In this document: positions 41,901 to 50,723 of the stretch, piece by piece
Layout of the letters: each line of letters starts with the position of its first letter
Position numbering within the stretch: position 1 is the stretch's first letter
From: Jiangella sp. DSM 45060
Lineage (GTDB): Bacteria; Actinomycetota; Actinomycetes; Jiangellales; Jiangellaceae
Direction of reading: 5' to 3'
Assembly (NCBI RefSeq): GCF_900105175.1
Contig: NZ_LT629771.1
Coordinates: 3,729,501 to 3,793,500 of the forward strand
Length of the DNA stretch: 64,000 nucleotides
The notes under the pieces: generated by a model
Database searches by the model: none
What the model was told of the DNA's origin: nothing
What the model saw: only the letters and a program-made list of their open reading frames with translations
Translations under genes and position numbers: made by a program

Positions 41901-42349
41901 CGAGGTCCGCCGCCGGACAGCCGGTCAGCGGCCGGTCGCCGGCGCGCGGCCGGCCGCTCCGGGGCTGACGTGTGGGTCTGCCCTCGTTGCGAGGCGGCTT
42001 TCGCGCCGCGGTCCGGTGCGCGCCGATCTTCCGCCGCGCTCGCGCCCTCGACGGCCGTGCTTGTGGTCGGCGCGGCGCGTCCGCCGGTTCATTCCGGCGA
42101 GCGCGTTCGCCGGTTCAAGCCGACGCGCGCGGCCGCCGGTTCAAGCCGACGCGCGCGGCCGCCGGTTCAAGCCGACGCGCACGTTCGCCGGTTCAAGCCG
42201 ACGTGAGCGCGTGTCCCGTACCAGTCGACCGTGGTAGGCATGACCCTCCCGGCCCGGGTGGGGCCCACCCTAGGGGCGGGCACCGACAGACTCGGCGGAA
42301 ATCCGGCTGACCAGTGGTTCCGGCTCACCGGCGCCAGAAGCGGCCGGCG
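41901..42349. other. Repeat-bearing spacer without a convincing gene
   Basis: This 449-base gap contains the 26-base tandem array described separately. A frame from 41970 begins VCPRCEAAF but soon runs into the repeats and has no initiation signal; I do not count it as a gene. Confidence 0.45.
42082..42211. repeat. Five tandem copies of a 26-bp repeat
   Basis: Units start at 42082, 42108, 42134, 42160 and 42186. The core is CGCCGGTTCAAGCCGACGCG; copies 2 and 3 are identical, copy 1 is the most different. The core resembles a tRNA T-arm (GGTTCAAGCC) but no tRNA can be folded. Confidence 0.85.
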
Positions 42350-43387
42350 TCAGGCGGAGGCGGCCGTCACCCAGCGGTCCAGCACCCGCGCGGCCGCACC
42401 GGAGTCGATGGCGGCCGTCGCCTTCTCCAGGCCCGCCGCCAGCCGGGCGGTCAGCGACGCGTCGAGGGCGTCGTACGCAGCCAGGCCCGCCGCGGCGTTG
42501 AGCAGCACCGCGTCGCGCACCGGACCCTTCTCGCCGCCGACGAACCGCCGGGCCACGCCGACGTTGTAGGCGACGTCGCCGCCGCGCAGGGCCTCGGGCG
42601 GCACCGGCGCGATGCCCAGCGACGTCGGGTCGAACCGCTCCTCCGTCACGTCGCCGTCGCGCACGACCCACACCCGCGACGTCGTCGTGGTGGTGAGCTC
42701 GTCGAGGCCGTCGTCGCCGCGGAAGACCAGGGCGGAGGTGCCGCGTCCGGCCAGCACTCCGGCGATCAGCGCCGCCACTCGCGCGTCGGCCACGCCGACG
42801 GCCTGGGCGCTGGGCCGGGCCGGGTTGGCCATCGGGCCGAGCATGTTGAACGTCGTCTGGATGCCCAGCTCGGCGCGCGCCGTCGACGCGTGCCGCAGCG
42901 ACGGGTGGAACGCCGGGGCGAAGCAGAACGTGATGCCGGCCTCGACGGCGATCTCGGCCACCCGCGCCGCCGGGAGGTCCAGCCGGACGCCGAGCCCTTC
43001 CAGCAGGTCGGCCGACCCGCACAGCGACGACGCCGCGCGGTTGCCGTGCTTGACGACGCGCGCACCGGCCCCCGCCGCGGCGATGGCCGCCATGGTGGAG
43101 ATGTTGACGGTGTGCGCGCGGTCGCCGCCGGTGCCGACGATGTCCAGCGCGGGGCCGGGGTCGGGGAACGGCGTCGCGACCTCGTACATGGCCTGGACCA
43201 GGCCCTCGAGCTCGGTGACCGTCTCGCCCTTGGCGCGCAGCGCGACCGCGAACCCGGCGATCTGCACCGGCGTCGCCTCGCCGCGCATGATCTCGCCCAT
43301 CGCCCAGGCGGCCGCCTCGGTGGAGAGGTCGTCGCCCGCGACCAGCGCCGTCAGGACGGCGGGCCAGGTCTGCTGCGTCTCGCTCAT
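42350..43387 (-). CDS. trpD: Anthranilate phosphoribosyltransferase
   Basis: The 345-residue enzyme transfers phosphoribose from PRPP to anthranilate in tryptophan synthesis. The PRPP loop GTGGD (residues 85-89) in [17 protein letters not shown] is present, as are KHGNRAASS and [14 protein letters not shown]. Family length matches. No other trp gene is nearby, so trpD is separated from the trp operon, which is common in actinomycetes. Its ATG overlaps the receiver-like gene stop as ATGA, giving translational coupling. Confidence 0.95.
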   Translation of the reverse strand: MSETQQTWPAVLTALVAGDDLSTEAAAWAMGEIMRGEATPVQIAGFAVALRAKGETVTELEGLVQAMYEVATPFPDPGPALDIVGTGGDRAHTVNISTMAAIAAAGAGARVVKHGNRAASSLCGSADLLEGLGVRLDLPAARVAEIAVEAGITFCFAPAFHPSLRHASTARAELGIQTTFNMLGPMANPARPSAQAVGVADARVAALIAGVLAGRGTSALVFRGDDGLDELTTTTTSRVWVVRDGDVTEERFDPTSLGIAPVPPEALRGGDVAYNVGVARRFVGGEKGPVRDAVLLNAAAGLAAYDALDASLTARLAAGLEKATAAIDSGAAARVLDRWVTAASA

Positions 43388-43803
43388 GAGGTGGCGGTGA
43401 CGTCGGATGTGCGGCGCCGCATGAGGCCGGCCACGGCGGACGCGACGGCGATGGGGTCGAGCGGGTGGGACACGACCGCCTCGGCCCGCGACCACGTCGC
43501 CAGCCAGGCGTCCTGCGGGCGGCCGATCAGCACCAGCACGGGCGGAGCGTTGTAGATCTCCTCCTTGATGGTGCGCGCCAGGCCCATGCCGCCGGCCGGG
43601 ACGGCCTCGCCGTCGAGCACGGCGATGTCGATGCCGCCGGCGTCGAGCGTCCGCATGACGACGGCTGGCGTGGCGACCTCGACGAACTCGACCTTCGGCA
43701 GGTCCGCGGCCGGACGCCGGCCGATGGCCAGCCGCACCTGCTCGCGCGTGGTGCGGTCGTCGCTGTAGACGAGGATCGTCGTGGTCGGCTCGGTGCTGCT
43801 CAT
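43384..43803 (-). CDS. Receiver-like protein coupled to trpD
   Basis: The 139-residue protein has the alternating pattern of a CheY-type receiver: [19 protein letters not shown] with two acidic residues, [13 protein letters not shown], and [17 protein letters not shown] where the Asp would accept phosphate. The usual Thr/Ser and Lys are not conserved ([12 protein letters not shown]), so it may be a pseudo-receiver. No output domain is attached. It is coupled to trpD and divergent from ctaE. Similar proteins sit at this spot in many actinomycetes, as I recall. Role unknown. Confidence 0.75.
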   Translation of the reverse strand: MSSTEPTTTILVYSDDRTTREQVRLAIGRRPAADLPKVEFVEVATPAVVMRTLDAGGIDIAVLDGEAVPAGGMGLARTIKEEIYNAPPVLVLIGRPQDAWLATWSRAEAVVSHPLDPIAVASAVAGLMRRRTSDVTATS

Positions 43804-43905
43804 CCTGCGGGTCCTCGCTGGGATCTCTCGGCTGGCTGGCTGGTCGAGACGATGGTACCGGTGCGCGCCCGCCGCGCGGCGAGGCCCGTCCCGCCGTCCG
43901 ATCAC

Positions 43906-43924
43906 TCAGGTAAGGCTTGCTTAA
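43906..43924. promoter_or_regulatory. DtxR/IdeR-type iron box
   Basis: TCAGGTAAGGCTTGCTTAA matches 14 of 19 positions of the IdeR/DtxR consensus TTAGGTTAGGCTAACCTAA, including the AGG and TTA-like arms. It lies about 96 bases upstream of ctaE and about 102 upstream of the receiver-like gene. Iron-dependent control of the respiratory operon is plausible. Confidence 0.55.
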
Positions 43925-44007
43925 CTTTCCGCGACCGCGCAGGATGGAAGGGACACGCCGGGAACTCTCAACCCCGGGGTCCTGTCGTGCTCGCGAAGTG
44001 CGACCGA

Positions 44008-44013
44008 CATAAT
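44008..44013 (+). promoter_or_regulatory. -10 box for a leaderless ctaE transcript
   Basis: CATAAT differs from TATAAT at one base and ends seven bases before GTG 44021, the usual distance to a start site. The 5' end of the message would thus be the start codon. Confidence 0.5.
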
Positions 44014-44020
44014 GACGGGC

Positions 44021-44659
44021 GTGGCTTCTGCAACCGCCGTCGACGCTGCCCACACGCGGCAACCCGAGCGACCGAATCTCGTCGCCGTCGGGGTGATCGT
44101 GTGGCTGTCCAGTGAGCTGATGTTCTTCGCGGCCCTGTTCGCGATCTACTTCACGCTCCGGTCCAACGCCCCTGCCCTCTGGGAACAGCAGTCCGAGCTG
44201 CTCAACGTCCCCTTCTCGCTGGTGAACACCACCGTTCTGGTGCTGTCTTCGGTCACCTGCCAGTTGGGCGTGTTGCGGGCCGAGCGAGGCCAGGTGGGCC
44301 GCCTGGGCGGCCTGTGGCAGGTCGGCAAGTGGGGCATGCGCGAGTGGTTCGTGCTGACGTTCCTCATGGGCGCCTTCTTCATCGGCGGCCAGGTGTTCGA
44401 GTACGCCGAGCTGGCGATGCACGAAGGCCTGACGCTGTCCAGCGACCCGTACGGCTCCATCTTCTACCTCGCCACCGGGTTCCACGGCCTCCACGTCACG
44501 CTCGGCCTCATCGCGTTCCTGTTCCTGCTCGGCCGCACCTTCATGACGCGCCGGTTCACCCACGAGCAGGCCACCAGCACGATCGTCGTGTCGTACTACT
44601 GGCACTTCGTCGACGTCGTCTGGATCGCCCTGTTCCTCACCATCTACGTGGTCAAGTGA
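44021..44659 (+). CDS. ctaE: Cytochrome c oxidase subunit III
   Basis: The 212-residue protein belongs to the aa3 oxidase. About five membrane helices are visible: [90 protein letters not shown] and [20 protein letters not shown], the last with the conserved HFVDVVW. The subunit keeps the oxygen path and proton pumping stable. GTG 44021 (MASATAV start) is preferred over ATG 44012 because of the leaderless -10 box. It heads the qcrCAB operon, a usual actinobacterial order. Confidence 0.95.
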   Translation: MASATAVDAAHTRQPERPNLVAVGVIVWLSSELMFFAALFAIYFTLRSNAPALWEQQSELLNVPFSLVNTTVLVLSSVTCQLGVLRAERGQVGRLGGLWQVGKWGMREWFVLTFLMGAFFIGGQVFEYAELAMHEGLTLSSDPYGSIFYLATGFHGLHVTLGLIAFLFLLGRTFMTRRFTHEQATSTIVVSYYWHFVDVVWIALFLTIYVVK

Positions 44660-44670
44660 CGAGGAGAGAC

Positions 44671-45522
44671 GTGCCCAGATCGTTGCCCGGCCGACCCCGC
44701 GGCTCGCGGATCGGGCGGCTGCTGTCCACCCGGCGCAGGCACCCGCTCGCCGCGATCGCCGTGCTGGTGGCCGTCCTGTTCACCGCCGGCGGCGCGTACG
44801 CCGCGCTGGCGCCGTCGACGTCGCAGAACGTCCAGGCCGCCTCCTCCACGCAGATCGAGGAGGGCCGGCAGCTGTTCGCCGTCGGCTGTTCCTCCTGCCA
44901 CGGCCTGAACGGCGAGGGCCAGATCAACGCCAACGGCGACGTCCTCGGCCCGTCGCTGATCGGCGTCGGCGCCGCCTCGGTCGACTTCCAGGTCGGCACC
45001 GGCCGCATGCCGCTGGCCGCGCCGTCCGCGCAGGCCATCCGCAAGCCGGTCTCGTACACGCAGGACCAGATCGACGCGCTCTCCGCGTTCGTCGCCTCGC
45101 TGGCGCCCGGCCCGGCCGAGCCCGACGAGCAGTACCTCGACCCGTCCCAGGGCGACGTCGCGCGCGGCGGCGAGCTGTTCCGCACCAACTGCTCCCAGTG
45201 CCACAACACCACCGGTCAGGGTGGTGCTCTGACGATGGGCCAGTTCGCGCCGAACCTCACCGGCGTCGAGCCGAGGCACATCTACGAAGCCATGCTCACC
45301 GGCCCGCAGGCCATGCCGGTGTTCAACGACGCGACGGTCACCCCCGAGGACAAGCGCGACATCATCGCGTTCCTCGACAGCGTGCAGAACGAGGCGGACC
45401 CGGGTGGCCTCGCCATCGGCCGGGCCGGCCCGGTCGCCGAAGGTCTCTGGGCGTGGCTGGTCGGTATCGGCCTGCTGATCGGCATGGCCACCTGGATCGT
45501 GACGAGGTCGTCGAAGGCATGA
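44671..45522 (+). CDS. qcrC: Di-haem cytochrome c subunit of the bc1-type complex
   Basis: The 283-residue subunit has an N-terminal membrane anchor ([21 protein letters not shown]), two haem c sites (CSSCH at 73-77 and CSQCH at 174-178) and a C-terminal membrane helix ([18 protein letters not shown]). The two haems carry electrons from the Rieske centre to the aa3 oxidase, which replaces a soluble cytochrome c. GAGGAGAGAC precedes GTG 44671. It ends in ATGA overlap with qcrA. Confidence 0.95.
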   Translation: MPRSLPGRPRGSRIGRLLSTRRRHPLAAIAVLVAVLFTAGGAYAALAPSTSQNVQAASSTQIEEGRQLFAVGCSSCHGLNGEGQINANGDVLGPSLIGVGAASVDFQVGTGRMPLAAPSAQAIRKPVSYTQDQIDALSAFVASLAPGPAEPDEQYLDPSQGDVARGGELFRTNCSQCHNTTGQGGALTMGQFAPNLTGVEPRHIYEAMLTGPQAMPVFNDATVTPEDKRDIIAFLDSVQNEADPGGLAIGRAGPVAEGLWAWLVGIGLLIGMATWIVTRSSKA

Positions 45523-46604
45523 GCACGCACAACGTGAACCCCAACGGTGACGAGCACGCGGTCGTTCCCCACGGCGAGCACGCCGTGGTGCCGGCCGACC
45601 CGATCGCCGACCCCGGACTCCACCACGAGGACACCCGGCTCACCGACGTCGACGACAAGGCCGAGCGGCGCGCCGAGCGGCAGGTCGCCGGCATGTTCAC
45701 GCTGGCCGCGCTGCTGACCGTCGCGTTCATCGTCTTCTACGTGGTCGTCGGGATCCACCCCGACGACCCCGAGAACGGCGTGAACATCGGCGACGTCCAG
45801 GTGTCGAACCTGACGCTCGGACTCACGCTGGGCCTCGCGCTGTTCCTCGTCGGCGCCGGCGCCGTCCAGTGGGCGCGGTCGCTAATGACGTCCCCCGAGG
45901 TCGTGCACGAGCGGCACGAGCTGCGCAGCGACGACGAGACCCGCGCGGCCGCGCTGAACGACTTCGAGGTCGGCACCGAGGAGACCGGCTTCGGCCGGCG
46001 CAAGCTGATCCGCAACTCGCTGCTGGGCGCGCTGGCGCTGCTGCCGCTGCCCGCGGTGATCATGCTGCGCGATCTCGGCCCCAACACCGGCGGGACGCCG
46101 GCCCAGCGCAAGGAGCACACCATCTGGGCCGAGGGCGTGCGCGTCCTCACCGACGTCACGTTCATGCCCATCAGGGCCGCCGACCTCGAGATCGGCCAGT
46201 TGGTCAACGCCATGCCGGCGACGTTCGAGGACCTCCCCGAGCACGGGCCCGAGCGCATCAACGAGCGGGCGAAGTCGCCGGTCATGCTGGTGCGCATGCT
46301 GCCCGAGGACATCCACATCGCGCCGGGCCGCGAGAACTGGGGCGTCGACGGCATCCTCGCGTACTCCAAGATCTGCACGCACGTCGGTTGCCCGATCAGC
46401 CTCTACGAGCAGACGACGCACCACATGCTCTGCCCGTGCCACCAGTCGACGTTCGACCTCTCGGACAACGGCAAGGTGATCTTCGGCCCGGCGACGCGGA
46501 GTCTCCCGCAGCTGCCGATCGCCGTAGACTCTGAGGGCTACCTGATCGCACAGAGCGACTTCACCGAGCCCGTGGGGCCGAGCTACTGGGAGCGCACGCG
46601 ATGA
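45519..46604 (+). CDS. qcrA: Rieske iron-sulfur subunit of the bc1-type complex
   Basis: The 361-residue protein has three membrane helices (about 58-79, 97-117 and 166-184), longer than the single helix of most Rieske proteins, as usual for actinobacterial QcrA. The [2Fe-2S] ligands are in CTHVGC (Cys286, His288) and CPCHQS (Cys305, His308), with Cys291 and Cys307 as the disulfide. It takes electrons from menaquinol and passes them to QcrC. It overlaps both neighbours by four bases. Confidence 0.96.
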   Translation: MSTHNVNPNGDEHAVVPHGEHAVVPADPIADPGLHHEDTRLTDVDDKAERRAERQVAGMFTLAALLTVAFIVFYVVVGIHPDDPENGVNIGDVQVSNLTLGLTLGLALFLVGAGAVQWARSLMTSPEVVHERHELRSDDETRAAALNDFEVGTEETGFGRRKLIRNSLLGALALLPLPAVIMLRDLGPNTGGTPAQRKEHTIWAEGVRVLTDVTFMPIRAADLEIGQLVNAMPATFEDLPEHGPERINERAKSPVMLVRMLPEDIHIAPGRENWGVDGILAYSKICTHVGCPISLYEQTTHHMLCPCHQSTFDLSDNGKVIFGPATRSLPQLPIAVDSEGYLIAQSDFTEPVGPSYWERTR

Positions 46605-48241
46605 GCGCCATCGTCAACGGTGCAGGCAAGGTCGTCGACTTCGTCGACCAGCGGATCACCGCGTCCAACTGGCTGAAGCGCAACATCCGCAAGGTCTTCC
46701 CCGACCACTGGTCGTTCCTGCTCGGGGAGATCGCGCTGTTCAGCTTCATCATGATCCTGCTGTCGGGTGTGTTCCTGACGCTCTGGTTCAAGCCGACCAT
46801 GGCGCACATCGCCTACGAGGGCGCCTACCTCCCGATGCGCGGCGTCGGCATGTCCGAGGCGTACGCGTCGACGCTGGAGCTCTCGTTCGAGGTGCGCGGC
46901 GGCCTGCTGATGCGTCAGGTGCACCACTGGGGCGCGCTGATCTTCCTGGCCGCGATGTCGGCGCACATGCTGCGGGTGTTCTTCACCGGCGCGTTCCGCA
47001 AGCCGCGCGAGATCAACTGGCTGATCGGTGTGGTGCTGCTGGTCCTGGGCGTGGCGGCCGGCTTCACCGGCTACTCGCTCCCCGACGACCTGCTGTCGGG
47101 CACCGGCCTGCGGATCATCGAGGGCGGCATGCTCGCCATCCCGATCGTCGGCACCTACATGTCGTCGTTCCTGTTCGGCGGTGAGTATCCGGGCGACGAC
47201 ATCATCGCCAGGCTCTACCCCCTGCACATCCTGCTCGTTCCGGGGCTCATCCTGGCGCTGGTGACGGCGCACCTGATGATCCTCTGGTACCAGAAGCACA
47301 CCCACTGGGGCGGCCCGGGCAAGACGAACAACAACGTCGCCGGCGCGCCGTTCTTCCCGATCTACGTGGCCAAGGCCGGTGGCTTCCAGTTCATCGTCAT
47401 GGGCGTCATCGTCCTGCTGGCGGCGACGATCCAGATCAACCCGGTCTGGCTGTGGGGCCCGTACGATCCATCCGTCGTCTCGGCCGGCACCCAGCCCGAC
47501 TGGTACGTCGGCTTCCTCGACGGCGCTCTACGTGTCATGCCTCCATGGGAGTTCTACGTCTTCGGTCACCCGGTCACGATGAGCGTGCTGATCCCGGCGA
47601 TCCTGCTGCCCGGCATCATCCTGACGCCGCTCGCGCTGTACCCATGGCTCGAGCAGAAGGCGACCGGCGACACCCGCGAGCACCACGTGCTGGACCGGCC
47701 GCGCAACGTGCCGGTGCGGACGGGCATCGGTGTGGCGTTCATCGTCTTCTACATCCTGCTGTGGATCGCCGGCGGTAACGACTTCTTCGCGACGATCCTG
47801 GAGATCCCGGTCAACTGGATCACCTGGTTCATCCGCATCGGCATCTTCGTCCTGCCACCACTGGCGTTCATCATGACGAAGCGGATCTGCCTGGGTCTGC
47901 AGCGCCGCGACCGCGACAAGGTGATGCACGGCCGCGAGACCGGCATCGTCATGGTCAGCCCCGACGGCGAGTTCTCGGAGCTGCACGCGCCGCTGTCGCA
48001 GTCGCAGGCCTACCAGCTGACGTGGCACGAGCGGCAACTGCCGTCCGACCCCGGCCCCGCGACGGACGTCAACGGCATCCCGAACCCGGACTACCGCGCC
48101 AAGCGTGTGCAGGCCCGTCTCTCCCGCTTCTACTTCGGCGACGTCGTGCAGAAGCCGACGCGGGAAGAGCTCGAGGCCGCCCACCACGACGGGCACGGCT
48201 CCGACTCTGCCCGCGACGAACTGCCGAGCGGTCAGCAGTAG
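46601..48241 (+). CDS. qcrB: Cytochrome b subunit of the bc1-type complex
   Basis: The 546-residue subunit holds the two b haems: His108/His122 in helix B (RQVHHWGALIFLAAMSAHM) and His209/His224 in helix D. The quinol-site region reads MPPWEFYVFG. The C-terminal extension (DPGPATDVNGIPNPDYRAKRV) is typical of actinobacterial QcrB. It oxidises menaquinol. A paralogue with Trp in place of His224 is encoded at 29473-31026. The gene ends the ctaE-qcrCAB operon; a hairpin follows. Confidence 0.96.
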   Translation: MSAIVNGAGKVVDFVDQRITASNWLKRNIRKVFPDHWSFLLGEIALFSFIMILLSGVFLTLWFKPTMAHIAYEGAYLPMRGVGMSEAYASTLELSFEVRGGLLMRQVHHWGALIFLAAMSAHMLRVFFTGAFRKPREINWLIGVVLLVLGVAAGFTGYSLPDDLLSGTGLRIIEGGMLAIPIVGTYMSSFLFGGEYPGDDIIARLYPLHILLVPGLILALVTAHLMILWYQKHTHWGGPGKTNNNVAGAPFFPIYVAKAGGFQFIVMGVIVLLAATIQINPVWLWGPYDPSVVSAGTQPDWYVGFLDGALRVMPPWEFYVFGHPVTMSVLIPAILLPGIILTPLALYPWLEQKATGDTREHHVLDRPRNVPVRTGIGVAFIVFYILLWIAGGNDFFATILEIPVNWITWFIRIGIFVLPPLAFIMTKRICLGLQRRDRDKVMHGRETGIVMVSPDGEFSELHAPLSQSQAYQLTWHERQLPSDPGPATDVNGIPNPDYRAKRVQARLSRFYFGDVVQKPTREELEAAHHDGHGSDSARDELPSGQQ

Positions 48242-48269
48242 CAGCCTTCCGTTCCACGGTCCACCGGAG

Positions 48270-48301
48270 CGCCCGGGTCGTCCACACGGACGTCCCGGGC
48301 G
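48270..48301 (+). terminator. Terminator of the ctaE-qcrCAB operon
   Basis: CGCCCGGG (48270-48277) pairs with CCCGGGCG (48294-48301), and inside them GTCC pairs with GGAC around ACAC. TTCTGCGTT follows. The position, 28 bases after the qcrB stop, fits a rho-independent terminator. Confidence 0.75.
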
Positions 48302-48339
48302 TTCTGCGTTGCCCGGCGACGTCCTTGCCTGCGCCGTGT

Positions 48340-48830
48340 GCGTGCCCGGCTAAGGCGTGTGCCCGGCGCGGCCACGCACCCGCTGCGGCACGGGCACACG
48401 CCCGGCGGCACGGGCACACGCCCGGCGGCGCAGGCACGTGTCCGGCTCAGGCCCACCCGCTGCGGCACGGGCACGCGCCCGGCAGCGCAGACACGCGCCC
48501 CGCAGCGCAGACACGCGCCCGGCAGCGCAGGCACGTGCCCGGCTCAGGCCCACCCGCAGCGACACGGCCGCGCGCCGGCGCAGGCACGAGCCCGGCTCAG
48601 CCACGCACCGGTCGCAACCCACCCGTCCGGTGCGGCACAGCCGTGCGCCCGACGCAGCCACCCGCCCGGCTCAGCCACGCACCCGGCGCACCCACGCGTC
48701 CGCTTCGGCACGGCTATGCGGGCGCCAGGCTCAGTCACACACGGAGCAGCCACGCCTTCGACGCCGCCACGTGCCCCGCGCACAGCCACGGGCGGCCGAT
48801 GCGGCACGGCCGAGCCCTGCAGGCGACCCA
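48340..48830. repeat. Degenerate 20-bp minisatellite
   Basis: Units like CGGCACGGGCACACGCCCGG recur every 20 bases: the step CGGGCACACG at 48391 and 48411, then CAGGCACGTG at 48431, CAGACACGCG at 48488 and 48508 and CAGGCACGTG at 48528. Insertions of about 17 bases (CTCAGGCCCACCCG) break the rhythm and the copies decay towards 48830. The frames here have no start signals and I do not regard them as genes. Confidence 0.75.
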
Positions 48831-48878
48831 TTGCCGGCGCCAGGCGTGGTCGCCCGTTCAGTCGAGCGCGCGGTGCTT

Positions 48879-49466
48879 CTACCCCGGCAGCTCGGCACCC
48901 GTCGCCGGACGATCGGCGGCGCTGCCCTGCACGCGGGCGTCCGCCGCCGATCCCGGACTACCGCCGCGCTGCCCCTGCAGGCCAGCGTCCGCCACCGGCC
49001 CGTCGAGGACCCGCCGCAGACCACGTTCGCCCCGGCGCATGATGGCGCGGTGGCCGTACCGGAACAGCGGGCCGAGCAGCGGACCGGCGACGTTCATCCA
49101 GGTGCGGGTCGTGACGACGCGCAGTTCGATGTCCAGGCGGGCACCACCCGGCGCGGAGGCGAACCGCACCCTGCTGGTGCCGGCCAAGTCACCGTCAGCG
49201 GCGTGGACGACCAGGCGGCCCGGTTCGCCCCCGGTCAGCGTCAGCGTCAGCGTCAGCGCGAACGTCAGCCGATACCCGGCCGGGCTGCGCCAGGTGCACG
49301 TAGCTGCACTGCCCACGAGCCCGTCCGCCCGCCGCACATCGGCCGGCTCGAGGGCGGGCCACCAGTCCACCCAGCGCTGCCCGGGCGACGTCAGGAACGT
49401 CCAGGTCTCGTCGCGCGAAGCGCCCACCCACCAGCTGGTGACGAACACGTAGCGCCGTGGGCCCAC
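48879..49466 (-). CDS. START-like (SRPBCC) family protein
   Basis: The 195-residue protein begins VFVTSWWVGASRDETWTFLTSPGQRWVDWWPALEPADVRR, the START-like opening, followed by strands (YRLTFALTLTLTLTGG, SRVRFASAPGG, DIELRVVTTRTWMN) and a C-terminal helix (GHRAIMRRGERGLRRVL). The last 45 residues are low complexity and run towards the minisatellite. A hydrophobic ligand is expected. GTG 49466 is the start. It lies nine bases from the DUF4192 gene stop on the same strand. Confidence 0.75.
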   Translation of the reverse strand: MGPRRYVFVTSWWVGASRDETWTFLTSPGQRWVDWWPALEPADVRRADGLVGSAATCTWRSPAGYRLTFALTLTLTLTGGEPGRLVVHAADGDLAGTSRVRFASAPGGARLDIELRVVTTRTWMNVAGPLLGPLFRYGHRAIMRRGERGLRRVLDGPVADAGLQGQRGGSPGSAADARVQGSAADRPATGAELPG

Positions 49467-49475
49467 GCCCCGACT

Positions 49476-50594
49476 CTAGGCCGCCCCAGCTCCGCTCACC
49501 TCCTTCCGCGCACGATCCGCCGCCTCGACGGCCTCGCGGGTCAGGGCGGCGATGTGGCCGGGGCTCACCTGACCCTCGAGACAGTCGCGCAGCAGCTGGG
49601 CCATGGTGTGCTGGGGATCGATGGACTGCACGCGGTCGAGCGCGACGTTCGCCAGCGCGCCGTCGCCCTGCTGGTACGCCACCCAGGCGACGAGGCTGCA
49701 GATGGGCGCCGCCCGGGCGTCGGGGGCACGCCGGGCCAGCGTCGTCAGCAGGCCCAGCCAGGCGACTGGGTCGGCGACCTCGAACGCGAGGAACCGATCG
49801 CGCACGAGGAGATCGGCCGCGCCGAGGCTCAGCCGCGCCACGTCGTCATCGGTCGGCGCCGGCCCGCCCTCAGCCGTCCGCGCCAGCAGCAGCCGCGCGA
49901 GCACCAGCGTCCGGCCCCGCACCACCTCGACGCCCTCGGTCAGCGCCTCGGCCGCCAGCTCGCGGTCGACCCGCTCGAAGACCTCGACCATCGCCTTCTC
50001 GTCCGCGCCGGACGGCCCGCGCACGGCGTCTTCCAGCTCACGCCGCGACGCGAGCGTCCGCCGTCCGGCCAACGCCATCAGCGCCTCGAGATCTGCCGCC
50101 GCACCGACGCCGGGATCGGGCAACGGCACGCCCTCAGCCGGGCAGCAGCCCGGACGGTCGCAGTCGTACGTCCACCACCGCCCGCCGTCGACGTACGCCG
50201 TTCCCAGGACCGCCACAGGGCCGCACGCGAGCAGCGCCACGACGCGCTCGACCACGTCCTGATGCGGCAGCGTGCGCAGGAACACGCCGTCGGGCGGGTG
50301 CCGCGGCGCCGCCCGGGCACCCGGCGGTCCGCCACCGTCGCCGTAGCAGACGAGGAGGACGGCGTCGGGCTGCCCGTGTTGGATGCGCGTGGCCACCTCC
50401 GCCGCGAAATCGTCGAGATCGTCAGTGGGTAGGTCGAAGCGCAACAGCGTGCCGGTGCGCTGCTGCTCCAGGTCGACGTGGACCGCCACCAGGCTGGACT
50501 GCGGCTTGAAGCCGATGAGGTGCGGGACAGCGGCCAGGAGCTCGCCGGGGTTGCCCGCCGTGACAGTGGTGTTGTGGGGTTCGCGTATCTTCAT
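49476..50594 (-). CDS. DUF4192 family protein
   Basis: The 372-residue protein matches the actinobacterial DUF4192 family. It opens with AGNPGELLAAVPHLIGFKPQSSLVAVHV, continues with DDLDDFAAEVATRI and AVLLVCYGDGG, and has the typical YDCDRPGCCPAEG with a Cys-rich bend, perhaps a metal site. The second half is helical. Its function is not known. ATG 50594 opens the gene, divergent from the DMT exporter. Confidence 0.88.
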   Translation of the reverse strand: MKIREPHNTTVTAGNPGELLAAVPHLIGFKPQSSLVAVHVDLEQQRTGTLLRFDLPTDDLDDFAAEVATRIQHGQPDAVLLVCYGDGGGPPGARAAPRHPPDGVFLRTLPHQDVVERVVALLACGPVAVLGTAYVDGGRWWTYDCDRPGCCPAEGVPLPDPGVGAAADLEALMALAGRRTLASRRELEDAVRGPSGADEKAMVEVFERVDRELAAEALTEGVEVVRGRTLVLARLLLARTAEGGPAPTDDDVARLSLGAADLLVRDRFLAFEVADPVAWLGLLTTLARRAPDARAAPICSLVAWVAYQQGDGALANVALDRVQSIDPQHTMAQLLRDCLEGQVSPGHIAALTREAVEAADRARKEVSGAGAA

Positions 50595-50723
50595 GGGGGC
50601 GACACTCCTCTGCGAGGCCCTTCGGCTCAACCGCCGATCGCCGAAATGTGGACAACTGCCGCCGCCAGGAGTCGCTGTGGACAACGCGTTCCAGTGGGGC
50701 GCGCGATGGTCGAGGAGGCCGGT

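Noticed and set aside
41970-42206. Frame starting VCPRCEAAF as a small zinc protein
   Set aside because: Only one CxxC is present, there is no ribosome site, and most of the frame is translated tandem repeat.
42082-42211. Possible tRNA gene or CRISPR array
   Set aside because: Only the T-arm-like string is present, without acceptor or anticodon stems; the units are contiguous without unique spacers.
48340-48830. Several long frames through the minisatellite
   Set aside because: They are open only because of G/C-rich repeats, differ in frame from unit to unit and have no start signals.
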